Of a stretch of 64,000 nt of DNA, positions 44,360 through 53,720 are shown piece by piece. How positions within the stretch are numbered: position 1 is the stretch's first letter; the number at the start of each line of letters is the position of its first letter. A model generated the notes under the pieces. The model made no database searches and was not told the origin of the DNA. It worked only from the letters and a program-made list of their open reading frames with translations. The position numbers were made by a program, and so were the translations under genes. Source of the stretch: Sphingomonas sp. BK345 (GTDB lineage: Bacteria; Pseudomonadota; Alphaproteobacteria; Sphingomonadales; Sphingomonadaceae); NCBI RefSeq assembly GCF_014193845.1, contig NZ_JACHZX010000002.1, positions 558,001 through 622,000 on the forward strand. The letters run 5' to 3'.

Positions 44360-44484
44360 AAGAATATTACAACGCGATCTCTCCACGACCGGACGTGCCC
44401 ATCACCGAGACCATGCAGCATCGTCCCAAACCCACCGCACACCACCGATTGCCTTCGTCGCGCCGAGCGCTAAGGATCGTTCGC

Positions 44485-45126
44485 ATGCGGGACACGGTGA
44501 TCTTCGACTTCGGCGGGGTGATCACCTCGTCGCCGTTCGCGGCGTTCAACCGGCTGGAGCGCGAGCGCGGCGTGCCGATCGACCTGATCCGTCGCCTCAA
44601 CGCCACCGATCCGGACAGCAACGCCTGGGCGCGCTTCGAACGCGCCGAGATCGACGTCGCTACCTTCGACCGCGACTTCGCCGCCGAGGCCAGGACGCTC
44701 GGCCACGAGCTGCGCGGGCGCGACGTGCTGCCGCTGCTGTACGGCGATATCCGCCCGCGCATGGTGCACGCGCTCGACTGGCTCAAGCGCGAGGGCTTCC
44801 ACATCGGCTGCATTACCAACAACGTTCCTGCCGGCGACACGCCGCGCGACCCTCAGGCGGTCGCTGCGGTGGCGGCGGTGCTCGCGCGCTTCGACCACGT
44901 GGTGGAGAGCAGCAAGGTCGGCATCCGCAAACCCGACCCGCGCATCTATCTGATGATGTGCGAGACGCTCAACAAGCGCCCCGACCAGTGCGTCTACCTC
45001 GACGACCTGGGGGTGAACTGCAAGGCCGCGGCGCAGCTCGGCATGGCGGCGATCAAGGTGAGCGGCGAGGGTCAGGCGCTCGACGAGCTGTGCGCCGCGC
45101 TCGGCGTCGCGCCGGGACATTTCTGA
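44485..45126 (+). CDS. HAD-IA family hydrolase
   Basis: 213 residues. Seen: nucleophile segment VIFDFGGVITSS near residue 5-16 (the D-x-G variant common in this subfamily), a helical cap, CITNN (motif II), ESSKVGIRKPDPRIYL with the conserved Lys, and YLDDLGVNCKAA (motif IV). It resembles the HAD part found fused to acyl-CoA-dehydrogenase-like proteins in eukaryotes, but the substrate is unknown. ATG 44485 preceded by AAGGA. CoA-transferase genes follow. Confidence 0.87.
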   Translation: MRDTVIFDFGGVITSSPFAAFNRLERERGVPIDLIRRLNATDPDSNAWARFERAEIDVATFDRDFAAEARTLGHELRGRDVLPLLYGDIRPRMVHALDWLKREGFHIGCITNNVPAGDTPRDPQAVAAVAAVLARFDHVVESSKVGIRKPDPRIYLMMCETLNKRPDQCVYLDDLGVNCKAAAQLGMAAIKVSGEGQALDELCAALGVAPGHF

Positions 45127-45138
45127 AGGAGACAGCGG

Positions 45139-45858
45139 GTGGTGGACAAGCTGTACGACGGCGCCGCGGCGGCGCTCGACGGGCTGCTGTTCGACGGCAT
45201 GACGATCTGCGCCGGCGGCTTCGGCCTGTGCGGGATCCCCGAGCGGCTGATCGACGCGATCCAGGCCGCGGGCGTGACCGGGCTGACGGTCGCCAGCAAC
45301 AACGCCGGGATCGACGGCGAGGGGCTCGGCAAGCTGCTGCGCACGCGCCAGATCGCCAAGATGATCTCGAGCTACGTGGGCGAGAACAAGGAGTTCGAGC
45401 GCCAGTATCTCAGCGGTGAGCTGGAGGTGGAGTTCTGCCCCCAGGGCACGCTGGCGGAGCGCTGTCGCGCCGGCGGGGCGGGCATTCCCGGCTTCTACAC
45501 CAAGACCGGCGTCGGCACGTTGGTGGCCGAGGGCAAGGAAGTGAAGGCGTTCGACGGCGAGGACTATATCCTCGAACGTGGCATCCGCGCCGATCTCTCG
45601 ATCATCAAGGGGTGGAAGGCGGACACCAGCGGCAACCTCGTCTTCCGCAAGACGGCACGCAACTTCAATCAGCCGATGGCGACCGCGGGCAGGATCTGCG
45701 TCGCCGAGGTGGAGGAGGTCGTGCCGGTCGGCGCGCTCGATCCCGATCACGTCCATCTGCCGGGCATCTACGTCAAGCGGATGATCGTCGGCGCGCCCTA
45801 CGACAAGAAGATCGAGTTCCGCACGACTCGTCCGCGCGCGGAGGCCGACGCGGCGTGA
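45139..45858 (+). CDS. scoA: 3-oxoacid CoA-transferase, subunit A
   Basis: 239 residues. With subunit B it transfers CoA from succinyl-CoA to acetoacetate. Seen: [21 protein letters not shown], the [20 protein letters not shown] block, [28 protein letters not shown] split by normal variation, and [20 protein letters not shown] 45139 has a strong AAGGAGA site. A secreted acid phosphatase gene, not subunit B, immediately overlaps the stop (GTGA), which is unusual. Confidence 0.93.
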   Translation: MVDKLYDGAAAALDGLLFDGMTICAGGFGLCGIPERLIDAIQAAGVTGLTVASNNAGIDGEGLGKLLRTRQIAKMISSYVGENKEFERQYLSGELEVEFCPQGTLAERCRAGGAGIPGFYTKTGVGTLVAEGKEVKAFDGEDYILERGIRADLSIIKGWKADTSGNLVFRKTARNFNQPMATAGRICVAEVEEVVPVGALDPDHVHLPGIYVKRMIVGAPYDKKIEFRTTRPRAEADAA

Positions 45859-46819
45859 GGTCACGGCTGCTGCTGACGGTCGCGGCAACGGCGCTGCTTG
45901 CCGGCTGCGCGACCGCGCGCCCCGAGCGTCCGCCCGCGCGCGCGGTGAGCGCCGTCCCGGCGGCGCCCGTGTCCGCCCCACTGCCGGCCGGGGCGATGGC
46001 CTATCTGTACGGCTCGGCCGAAGCCGCGGCGCTGAGCGAGCAGACCTATAACGCGCTGACCGCCTATGTCCGCGGCGTGATCGAGCGCGCGCGCGACCGT
46101 CGCGGGCGGCTGCCGACCGAGCGCCGCGCCGGCACGCTGCCGCGCTGGCCCAACTCGGCGGTGCTGGTCCCGGGTGCGACCGCGGCGAGCGCCGAGACGA
46201 TCCCGTGCAGCGCGCTGCCGCCCGCGGTGGTGCTCGACATGGACGAGACCGCGGTGCTCAACCTCGGTTATGAATATAACGACGCGCGCACGGGCGCGGC
46301 CTATGACGCCAAGCGCTGGGATCGCTGGGAGCGGACCGGTGCGGACAAGGTCGTCGCGGTGCCCGGCGCGGTGGCGGCGTTCCGCCAGCTGCGCGCGCTC
46401 GGCGTGACGATGGTGATCAACAGCAACCGCTCCGCCGACAACGCCGCCGCCACCGTGGCGGCGCTGCGCGCGGCGGGGCTGGGCGAGTTTCGTCACGGCG
46501 ACACGCTCTTCCTCAAGGGCGACGCCGACGGCCGCTCGGGCAAGGACGGTCGCCGGCTCGAGATTGCCAAACGTTATTGCGTGCTCGCGCTCGTCGGCGA
46601 CCAGCTCGGCGACTTCGCCGACCTGTTCAACCCGCCGGGTCCGGCGCCCGCGCTCGGTCGTCGCGCGCTGGCCGGGGTGGGGCCGATCCAGGCGCGCTGG
46701 GGGCAGGGCTGGTTCGTGCTACCCAATCCCGTCTACGGGACCGGGCTCGGCACCGGCTGGGACGAGACCTTCCCGCAGGACAAGCACTGGGGCGACGCCC
46801 CGGCCGAAGGAGCGAAGTG

Positions 46820-46820
<1 letters not shown>
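45855..46820 (+). CDS. acid phosphatase, 5'-nucleotidase lipoprotein e(P4)-like (HAD class B/C type)
   Basis: 321 residues. Seen: N-terminal [14 protein letters not shown] lipobox (Cys about 18), then the DMDETAVLN nucleophile segment, [21 protein letters not shown], and [13 protein letters not shown], typical of P4-type periplasmic phosphatases that release phosphate from nucleotides. GTG 45855 overlaps scoA and its TGA overlaps the scoB ATG (TGATG), so it is sandwiched tightly between the two halves of a cytoplasmic enzyme, a strange partnership. Confidence 0.9.
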
Positions 46821-47470
<650 letters not shown>

Positions 47471-47474
47471 CGCG

Positions 47475-48164
47475 ATGGCGTACACGCTGATCACCGCCAA
47501 TCGGAACTATTCGAGCTGGTCGCTGCGGCCGTGGCTGCTGATGCGCGCGCTCGGGATCGCCTTCGAGGACCGCGTCGAGCCGTTTGCCTCACTGGACAAC
47601 CATGAAGCGTTCCGCGCCTTCTCGCCGACGGGACAGGTGCCGGTGCTGATCGACGGCGAGCGGACGGTATGGGACTCGCTCGGCATCGCCTTGTACCTCG
47701 CCGAGCGCCACCCGGGTGTATGGCCGACCGACGCGGCAGCGCGCGCCTGGGCGGTCTGCGCCGTAGCGGAGATGCACGGCGGCTTCGGCGCGCTGCGGCG
47801 CGAGCGGACGATGACGGTGGGGCAGCGGATCAGGCCGGCGCGCGGCTCGGAGGCGCTCGCGCGCGACGTCGCGCGGATCGCCGAGCTGTGGGACGAGGGC
47901 CTGTCGCGCTTCGGCGGCGCGTGGCTGGCGGGTGAGCGCTTCACCGCGGTCGACGCCTTCTACGCGCCGGTGGCGTTTCGCGTTCGCGCATGGGGGATCG
48001 ACGTTGGCGCCGCGGGTAAGCGGTGGGTCGAGACGCTGCTGGCGCACCCGGCGACGCTTGAGTGGGAGGCTGCCGCCTTGGCCGAGACGTTCCGAGAGGA
48101 GGGGCACGAGGCCGAGGTGGCGGCGTATGGCGAAGTGACCGAGGACCTTCGCGCCACGGTGTGA
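47475..48164 (+). CDS. glutathione S-transferase family protein
   Basis: 229 residues. Seen: N-terminal thioredoxin fold YTLITANRNYSSWSLRPW with a likely catalytic Ser at 13-14, the cis-Pro segment GQVPVLIDG and ALYLAERHP, then a helical C-domain. Length is normal. Substrate not known. It follows scoB closely and may be co-transcribed. Confidence 0.87.
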   Translation: MAYTLITANRNYSSWSLRPWLLMRALGIAFEDRVEPFASLDNHEAFRAFSPTGQVPVLIDGERTVWDSLGIALYLAERHPGVWPTDAAARAWAVCAVAEMHGGFGALRRERTMTVGQRIRPARGSEALARDVARIAELWDEGLSRFGGAWLAGERFTAVDAFYAPVAFRVRAWGIDVGAAGKRWVETLLAHPATLEWEAAALAETFREEGHEAEVAAYGEVTEDLRATV

Positions 48165-48187
48165 GGAAGCCGCATCGCGCGGCGCGG

Positions 48188-48264
48188 TGCTCCTGCGCAC
48201 GCAGGAGCCCAGGGTGACAGAGCGGGGCCTCGCGGCGTTGGATTCCTGCGTGCGCAGGAACACG
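48188..48264. repeat. family-F paired inverted repeat
   Basis: Arms TCCTGCGCACGCAGGAG and TTCCTGCGTGCGCAGGAA are each near-palindromic and mutually inverted, with a spacer of about 35 bases. Confidence 0.7.
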
Positions 48265-48300
48265 AGGCGTTGCATAGCAAAAACTCCCCGCGCCGAGCGC

Positions 48301-48398
48301 CGTCATCCTGAACTCGTTTCAGGATCCACGGTGCGGCATACTCAACCGCGGAGGCGCCTGCGGGACGGTGGATCCTGAAACGAGTTCAGGGTGACGCC
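48301..48398. repeat. family-A paired inverted repeat (empty pair)
   Basis: Left arm 48301-48329 and right arm 48368-48398, same cores as the pair at 42353-42448 with a spacer of about 38 bases. The right arm contains TTCAGGGTGAC rather than TTCAGGATGAC. Confidence 0.85.
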
Positions 48399-48551
48399 GG
48401 TGGGTAAGTGATTGCGACATTTCAGACCCATTCCACTGGAGAGAGGCCACCTACGCACTTACCCATTCTGCCGATCATCAGCCGCAAGCCACGACATTTC
48501 CTGTCACTCTGCCTTGGACCCGCGCACCTTTTCGGTTAACAGCCGCGGATC

Positions 48552-49979
48552 ATGCCAAGCCCGCGCACCTTGTACGAGAAGGTCTGGGACGCTCACGTGG
48601 TCGAGCGCCGAGACGATGGTTCCTGCCTGATCTACATCGACCGCCACCTCCTCCATGAGGTGACCAGCCCGCAGGCGTTCGAAGGCCTGCGCACCGCCGG
48701 CCGCCGCGTGCGCCGCCCCGACCTCACGCTCGCGGTGCCCGATCACAACCTGCCCACCACCGCGCGCACCGACGCCGCGGGGCAGGAGCTCCCGATCGCC
48801 GACCGCGAGAGCGCCGAGCAGCTCGCCGCGCTGCGCCGCAACGTCGCCGAGTTCGGCGTGCCCTATATTGACGCGCTGTCGGCGCGGCAGGGGATCGTCC
48901 ATGTCGTCGGCCCGGAGCAGGGCTTCACGCTGCCGGGCACCACGATGGTGTGTGGCGACAGCCATACCTCGGCGCATGGTGCGCTTGGCGCGCTCGCCTT
49001 CGGCATCGGTACCAGCGAGGTCGAGCACGTGCTGGCGACCCAGACGCTGATCCTCTCGCCCTCCAAGACGATGGAGGTGCGAGTCGACGGCACCCTCGGC
49101 TATGGCGTCAGCGCCAAGGACGTCGTGCTCGCGATCATCGGCCGGATCGGCGCCGCGGGCGGCACCGGCCATGTCATCGAGTTCACCGGCGAGGTGATCC
49201 GCGCGCTGTCGGTCGAGGGTCGGCTGACGATCGCCAATATGTCGATCGAGGGTGGGGCGCGCGCGGGCATGGTCGCGCCCGACGAGACCACCTTCGCTTA
49301 TCTCAAGGGCCGCCCGATGGCGCCGCAGGGCGAGGACTGGGCGCGCGCGGTCGAGTGGTGGCGCACGCTGCCGAGCGACGCCGGCGCGCGCTACGACAAG
49401 GTCGTGCGGCTGGAGGCGAGCGACATCGCTCCCGCGCTCACCTGGGGCACCAGCCCCGAGGACGTCGTGCCGATCACCGGCAGCGTGCCCGCGCCCGACA
49501 GCTTCGCCGACGCGTCGAAGCGCGCCGCGGCGCAGAAGTCGCTCGATTACATGGGGCTCACCCCGGGGATGCGGATGCAGGACGTGCCGATCCAGCACGT
49601 CTTCATCGGCAGCTGCACCAATAGCCGCATCGAGGACCTGCGCGCCGCCGCCTCGGTGGCGAACGGCCGCCGCGTCGCCGATGGCGTGCGCGCGCTGGTG
49701 GTGCCCGGCTCGGGGCTGGTCAAACGCCAGGCCGAGGCGGAGGGGCTCGACCGGATCTTCACCGCCGCCGGCTTCGAGTGGCGCGAGCCGGGCTGCTCGA
49801 TGTGCCTGGCGATGAACCCCGACAAGGTGCCCGCAGGCGAGCGCTGCGCCTCGACCTCGAACCGGAATTTCGTGGGAAGACAGGGACCTGGCTCGCGTAC
49901 CCATCTGTTGTCGCCGGCGATGGCGGCGGCGGCGGCGGTGACCGGGCGACTCGCGGACGTCCGCGAGCTGATGGGCTGA
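48552..49979 (+). CDS. leuC: 3-isopropylmalate dehydratase, large subunit
   Basis: 475 residues. Isomerises 2-isopropylmalate to 3-isopropylmalate through a [4Fe-4S] cluster in leucine synthesis. Seen: [42 protein letters not shown], and cluster Cys in FIGSCTNSR and GCSMCLAMN. Paired with leuD, from which it is separated by a 35-codon ORF. A repeat-filled gap lies upstream. Confidence 0.96.
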   Translation: MPSPRTLYEKVWDAHVVERRDDGSCLIYIDRHLLHEVTSPQAFEGLRTAGRRVRRPDLTLAVPDHNLPTTARTDAAGQELPIADRESAEQLAALRRNVAEFGVPYIDALSARQGIVHVVGPEQGFTLPGTTMVCGDSHTSAHGALGALAFGIGTSEVEHVLATQTLILSPSKTMEVRVDGTLGYGVSAKDVVLAIIGRIGAAGGTGHVIEFTGEVIRALSVEGRLTIANMSIEGGARAGMVAPDETTFAYLKGRPMAPQGEDWARAVEWWRTLPSDAGARYDKVVRLEASDIAPALTWGTSPEDVVPITGSVPAPDSFADASKRAAAQKSLDYMGLTPGMRMQDVPIQHVFIGSCTNSRIEDLRAAASVANGRRVADGVRALVVPGSGLVKRQAEAEGLDRIFTAAGFEWREPGCSMCLAMNPDKVPAGERCASTSNRNFVGRQGPGSRTHLLSPAMAAAAAVTGRLADVRELMG

Positions 49980-50004
49980 AGCACAAGAACCAAGGGGTTG
50001 CGTG

Positions 50005-50112
50005 ATGAAGAAAGTGCTCATGTTCCTGATCGCCGGCTCGGTGCTGAGCGGCGTGGCGGCCTATGCGGCGATCGCCAAGCCCGCGATCCCGCCGAGCAAC
50101 CCGGCGCGCTGA
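50005..50112 (+). CDS. 35-residue hydrophobic peptide between leuC and leuD
   Basis: Starts ATG 50005 with AAGGGG seven bases upstream, and ends TGA at 50110-50112, overlapping the leuD ATG by one base (TGATG). Residues 4-23 ([20 protein letters not shown]) are one membrane-spanning or signal-like helix after KK; the tail is Pro-rich and ends NPAR. No family recognised. leuD has no obvious Shine-Dalgarno site of its own, so it may be translated by coupling to this ORF. Absence from usual gene lists at this length makes it easily missed. Confidence 0.7.
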   Translation: MKKVLMFLIAGSVLSGVAAYAAIAKPAIPPSNPAR

Positions 50113-50744
50113 TGGAGGCCGTCACCCGCGTCAGCGGCACCGCTTATCCCTGGGGCGCCAAGAACGTCGACACTGACGTCATCATCCCGGCGCACTGGCT
50201 CAAGACGATCACGCGCTCCGGCCTCGGCCGCGGCGCGTTCGAGACGGTGCGCGCGCAGCCCGGCAACCTCTTCGACGACCCGCGCTACGCCGGCGCCCCG
50301 ATCCTGATCGCGGGCGACAATTTCGGCTGCGGCTCGAGCCGCGAGCATGCCGCCTGGGCGCTCGCCGACATGGGCGTGCGGGCGGTGATCGCGCCGAGCT
50401 TCTCGGACATCTTCTCGGGCAACGCCTTCAAGAACGGCATCGTCACCGTGGTGCTGCCGCAGGAGGCAGTGGATCGGCTGGTCGAGGTGGCGAAGACCGA
50501 CCCGGTCACCGTCGATCTCGAGACCATGACGGTCACTACGCCGTACCAGGATCGCTATACGTTCGAACTCGACCCCTTCCGCCGTCGCTGTCTGATGGAG
50601 GGGCTGGACGAGGTCGGCCTCACGCTGGCAAAGGATACCGTGATTTCGAATTTCGAGGAGCGGCTCGGCGTCGAGCGCCCTTGGATCGGGCACGGGAGAG
50701 CGGATGATGCGGGCCTTGCTGTCGAGGGTGCCGGGCGGGCCTGA
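50112..50744 (+). CDS. leuD: 3-isopropylmalate dehydratase, small subunit
   Basis: 210 residues. Seen: [42 protein letters not shown], and [15 protein letters not shown], all characteristic swivelling-domain motifs. ATG 50112 is coupled to the preceding 35-codon ORF. Its last 41 bases overlap the start of the quinone oxidoreductase gene in another frame. Confidence 0.95.
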   Translation: MEAVTRVSGTAYPWGAKNVDTDVIIPAHWLKTITRSGLGRGAFETVRAQPGNLFDDPRYAGAPILIAGDNFGCGSSREHAAWALADMGVRAVIAPSFSDIFSGNAFKNGIVTVVLPQEAVDRLVEVAKTDPVTVDLETMTVTTPYQDRYTFELDPFRRRCLMEGLDEVGLTLAKDTVISNFEERLGVERPWIGHGRADDAGLAVEGAGRA

Positions 50745-51708
50745 CACGCTGGAGATCGGCGAGTTGCCCGATCCCGTCGCTGGGCCGGGCGAGGTGGTGG
50801 TCGCGGTCAAGGCCTGCGCGATCAACTATCCCGACGTGCTGGTGATCGAGGACCGCTACCAGATGCGCCCGCCGCGCCCGTTCGCGCCGGGCGGCGAGAT
50901 CGCCGGCGTGGTCGCCGAAGTCGGGGAGGGCGTCACCCGCTGGCAGGTCGGTGACCGCGTGATGGGTAACACGATGATGGGCGGGCTGAGCGAGCGGTTG
51001 CGCTTCGTCGCAGACTCGCTCCACGCCGTGCCCCTTGGGCGCAGCTTCGAGGAAGCCTCTGCGCTGCTGCTCACTTATGCGACGACGATCCACGCTCTGG
51101 TCGACCGCGGCGCGATCGCCGCGGGCGAACGGCTTCTGGTGCTGGGCGCCGCGGGCGGGGTCGGGCTCGCGGCGGTCGAGCTGGGCAAGGCATTCGGTGC
51201 GTACGTCGTCGGCGCGGTGTCGAGCGAGGCCAAGGCGGTGGCGGTGCGCGCGGCCGGTGCGGACGAGGTGCTGGTCTACGATCGCGCGCCGTTCGATAAG
51301 GAACAGAGCAAGGCGCTGGCGGACCGCTTCAAGACAGCGGCGGCGCCGAATGGTTTCGACCTCGTCTACGATCCCGTCGGCGGCGACTATGCCGAGCCGG
51401 CGCTGCGCTCGCTCGGCTGGGAAGGGCGCTATCTCGTCGTCGGCTTCCCCGCCGGCATCCCCAGGCTGCCGCTCAATCTGACGCTGCTGAAGAGCTGCGA
51501 CGTGCGCGGCGTCTTCTGGGGCGCGTTCGCCGCGCGTCACCCCGAGCGCAACCGCGCGCACATCGCTCACCTGTTCGAGCTGTGGGGCGAGGGCAGGATC
51601 GCGCCGCGGGTCACCGAGGTGTTCCCGTTCGAGCGCGGCGGCGAGGCGATCGCCCGCATGGCGGCGCGCGAGTCGGTCGGCAAGCTGGTGGTGCGGGTGG
51701 GGGCGTAG
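50704..51708 (+). CDS. NADPH:quinone oxidoreductase-like zinc-independent MDR protein
   Basis: 334 residues. Seen: [24 protein letters not shown] and [17 protein letters not shown] in the catalytic domain, and Rossmann motif [20 protein letters not shown]. No zinc-binding Cys cluster, as in quinone oxidoreductases of the medium-chain family. It overlaps leuD by 41 bases; ATG 50704 or 50707 are both usable. Electron acceptor unknown. Confidence 0.88.
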   Translation: MMRALLSRVPGGPDTLEIGELPDPVAGPGEVVVAVKACAINYPDVLVIEDRYQMRPPRPFAPGGEIAGVVAEVGEGVTRWQVGDRVMGNTMMGGLSERLRFVADSLHAVPLGRSFEEASALLLTYATTIHALVDRGAIAAGERLLVLGAAGGVGLAAVELGKAFGAYVVGAVSSEAKAVAVRAAGADEVLVYDRAPFDKEQSKALADRFKTAAAPNGFDLVYDPVGGDYAEPALRSLGWEGRYLVVGFPAGIPRLPLNLTLLKSCDVRGVFWGAFAARHPERNRAHIAHLFELWGEGRIAPRVTEVFPFERGGEAIARMAARESVGKLVVRVGA

Positions 51709-51802
51709 GTTGCACCGTCGCCGCGGCCATGTCGCCGGGTGCCGCGTATCGTCGTGAGTAACGGCGCGGTGCGCGGCGCCCCGACCGGCCCTTTCGGACG
51801 GC

Positions 51803-51867
51803 GCCATCATCCGGGGGATCAGGTGCCAACCGGCACGGTGAATCCCGGAACAAGTCCGGGATGACGG
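51803..51867. repeat. family-B repeat, intact right arm with truncated left arm
   Basis: Right arm 51838-51867 (AATCCCGGAACAAGTCCGGGAT) is intact; the expected left arm is reduced to CATCATCCGGGGGATCA at about 51806-51822, as if its centre had been deleted. It fills the gap before the DUF1476 gene. Confidence 0.55.
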
Positions 51868-51975
51868 AAGAAGAAGCAGGCGATTGCCTTGACCTCCCGC
51901 ATGCCTCGGCCGTCCGCCCGTTGCGCCGCGCCCCTGCGCGCACTATCCCGGTCTGCTACACCGTGGGGAACCAGC

Positions 51976-52299
51976 ATGACCACCTTCGAGGACCGCCAGC
52001 GCGCGTTCGAGGCCAAGTTCGCGCGCGACGAGGAAGTGGCGTTCCGCATCGTCGCGCGGCGCAATCGCCTCGTTGGGCAATGGGCCGCCGAGCTGATGCA
52101 GCTCACCCCCGCTGAGACCGACGCTTATGCCAAGGCGGTCGTCCAGGCCGACTTCGAGGAGGCCGGCGACGAGGATGTGGTGCGCAAGGTGTACGGTGAC
52201 CTCACCGCCGCCAACGTCGACGTCGACGAGGGGGCGGTGCGCCGCGCGCTCGAAGAGAAGACGATCGAGGCGCGGCGCCAGCTGCTGCAATCGGAGTAA
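51976..52299 (+). CDS. DUF1476 protein, probable ATP synthase zeta-type inhibitor
   Basis: 107 residues. Seen: TTFEDRQRAFEAKFARDEEVAFRI, the canonical DUF1476 N-terminus, followed by RRNRLVGQWAAELM and a helical C-domain. In Paracoccus the DUF1476 protein is the zeta subunit that blocks F1 hydrolysis; here the role is inferred from family. ATG 51976 chosen over open upstream sequence. BolA and glutaredoxin genes follow closely. Confidence 0.88.
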   Translation: MTTFEDRQRAFEAKFARDEEVAFRIVARRNRLVGQWAAELMQLTPAETDAYAKAVVQADFEEAGDEDVVRKVYGDLTAANVDVDEGAVRRALEEKTIEARRQLLQSE

Positions 52300-52304
52300 G
52301 ACGG

Positions 52305-52538
52305 ATGCCGATGGAAGGGGCGGAGATCGCCGCGCTGATCAAGGCGGGCATTCCCGATGCCGAGGTGGAGATGACCGATCTCGCCGGCGACGGGGACCAT
52401 TGGTCCGCGCGCGTCGTGGCGCCGTCGTTCGCCGGCATGCCGCGGGTGAAGCAGCATCAGGCGGTCTATGCCGCGCTGGGCGGTCGCATGGGCGGCGTGC
52501 TGCACGCCTTGCAGTTGACCACCGCCGTCCCGAAATAA
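52305..52538 (+). CDS. BolA family protein
   Basis: 77 residues. Seen: IKAGIPDAEVEMTDLAGDGDHW and the RVKQHQAVYAALGGRMGG helix-turn with the conserved His, a BolA/IbaG signature. BolA proteins form [2Fe-2S] complexes with monothiol glutaredoxins, and such a glutaredoxin gene is 24 bases downstream, so they likely act together in Fe-S handling. Six bases after DUF1476. Confidence 0.92.
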   Translation: MPMEGAEIAALIKAGIPDAEVEMTDLAGDGDHWSARVVAPSFAGMPRVKQHQAVYAALGGRMGGVLHALQLTTAVPK

Positions 52539-52562
52539 ACGCGGTACAAGAGGGTTGAAGCG

Positions 52563-52901
52563 ATGACCGACGACACGAACGCCCGCATCGACGCGGTGGT
52601 GAAGAACAATCCGGTGGTGCTGTTCATGAAGGGCACGCCGCTGTTCCCGCAGTGCGGCTTTTCCAGCCGCGCGGTGGCGATCCTGGAGCGGCTCGGCGTC
52701 GCGTTCGAGAGCGTCGACGTGCTGCAGGACCAAGCGATCCGGCAGGGCATCAAGGGCTATTCGGACTGGCCAACGATCCCGCAGCTCTACGTCGGCGGCG
52801 AGTTCGTCGGCGGCTCGGACATCATGATGGAGATGTACGAGTCGGGCGAGTTGGCCGCGCTGTTCCAGAACGCCGGCGCCGCGACGGCCGAGGCGAAGTA
52901 G
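52563..52901 (+). CDS. grxD: monothiol glutaredoxin (Grx4/GrxD type, CGFS)
   Basis: 112 residues. Seen: VVLFMKGTPLFPQCGFSSRAV with Cys31 in CGFS, DWPTIPQLYVGGEFVGGSDI. CGFS glutaredoxins carry and transfer [2Fe-2S] clusters. Adjacent BolA gene fits the known pairing. A short Ala-rich tail follows the domain. Confidence 0.95.
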   Translation: MTDDTNARIDAVVKNNPVVLFMKGTPLFPQCGFSSRAVAILERLGVAFESVDVLQDQAIRQGIKGYSDWPTIPQLYVGGEFVGGSDIMMEMYESGELAALFQNAGAATAEAK

Positions 52902-52960
52902 CCGACTGAAAGGGGGGCACACGTCCTTCGCAGAAGCGGCTCGTAAGCTTCCGAATTCCT

Positions 52961-53054
52961 TCGTCACCCCGGCGAAGGCCGGGGTCCGGTTGGGACGGCG
53001 TCGTGAGTCTCACGTCCGTCCCTCAACTGGACCTCGGCCTTCACCGGGGTGACG
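52961..53054. repeat. family-C paired inverted repeat
   Basis: Arms CACCCCGGCGAAGGCCGGGG and CTCGGCCTTCACCGGGGTGA with GTGAGTCTC at 53003-53011 in the spacer. Confidence 0.75.
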
Positions 53055-53297
53055 CGCATGTAGGGCATCAGGCCGTACCAGCTGCGATGCGCATCGCCGC
53101 GTGCTCCTGCGCCGCTACGATCGGGTAACGCACGGCTCATCACATCTTGGGCCGAAGCGTGATGAAGCGCATGAGCGCAATTGGCTAGGCGAACCATCGA
53201 GGCGTCCGAGGTAGGACGACCACCTTCCGCATCGAGTGGCGCTTTGCGGGAGACCGTCAGCTGTAAACAATCGCGACGACGTCCATGCATAACGCCA

Positions 53298-53336
53298 TTG
53301 ACTACAGCCGTAATCGAGATGATTACAGTCGTAGTC
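53298..53336 (+). promoter_or_regulatory. BlaI/MecI-type double operator overlapping a promoter
   Basis: Two near-identical dyads, GACTACAGCCGTAATC (53300-53315) and GATTACAGTCGTAGTC (53321-53336), about 21 bases centre to centre, each with the TACA..GTA form of BlaI/MecI sites. TTGACT (53298-53303) and GATTAC (53321-53326), 17 bases apart, are plausible -35 and -10 boxes, so a bound repressor would cover both. This fits autorepression of the downstream pair. Confidence 0.6.
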
Positions 53337-53351
53337 AGTGAGGAGTGAGTC

Positions 53352-53720
53352 GTGGCCGAGCGGATCAGCGATGCCGAGCATGCGGTGATGGAGGTGCTGT
53401 GGGATGACAGCCCGCTCACCGCGCAGGACGTGGCCGAGCGGGTCGACCCCGCGCGTGGCTGGAGCGCCGCGACGGTGAAGACGTTGCTCGGTCGGCTGCT
53501 CGCCAAAGAGGCGGTGTGCCACGAGGTCGACGGCCGCCGCTACCTCTACAGCCCGGCGGTCCAGCGCGAGGATTATGTCGAGGGCGAGTCGCGTCGGCTG
53601 ATCGACCGGCTGTTCGGCGGCCGGCTCACCCCCTTGGTCGCGCACCTCGCCGAACGCGACGCGCTCACCGAGCAGGACATCACCGAGATCGAGGCACTTC
53701 TGCGGGAGTTGAAGCAATGA
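53352..53720 (+). CDS. blaI: BlaI/MecI/CopY family transcriptional repressor
   Basis: 122 residues. Seen: N-terminal winged helix RISDAEHAVMEVLWDDSPLTAQDVAE with ATVKTLLGRLLAKEAV, then a dimerisation tail. GTG 53352 follows AGGAG. The gene start overlaps an M56 sensor-protease gene (ATGA), and two dyads of the BlaI type sit immediately upstream. No beta-lactamase gene is in the window, so the true regulon is unknown. Confidence 0.9.
   Translation: MAERISDAEHAVMEVLWDDSPLTAQDVAERVDPARGWSAATVKTLLGRLLAKEAVCHEVDGRRYLYSPAVQREDYVEGESRRLIDRLFGGRLTPLVAHLAERDALTEQDITEIEALLRELKQ

Larger units (their letters stand above)
48165..48551. other. 387-base gap filled largely by two paired repeats
   Basis: Holds a family-F pair (48188-48264) and a family-A pair (48301-48398), followed by about 150 bases that must carry the leuC promoter. 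No gene recognised. Confidence 0.7.
52902..53351. other. 450-base gap: family-C repeat and BlaI operator region
   Basis: Contains a family-C pair at 52961-53054, about 240 bases of unassigned sequence, and the promoter-operator of the blaI-blaR1-like genes at 53298-53336. No coding gene recognised. Confidence 0.65.
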
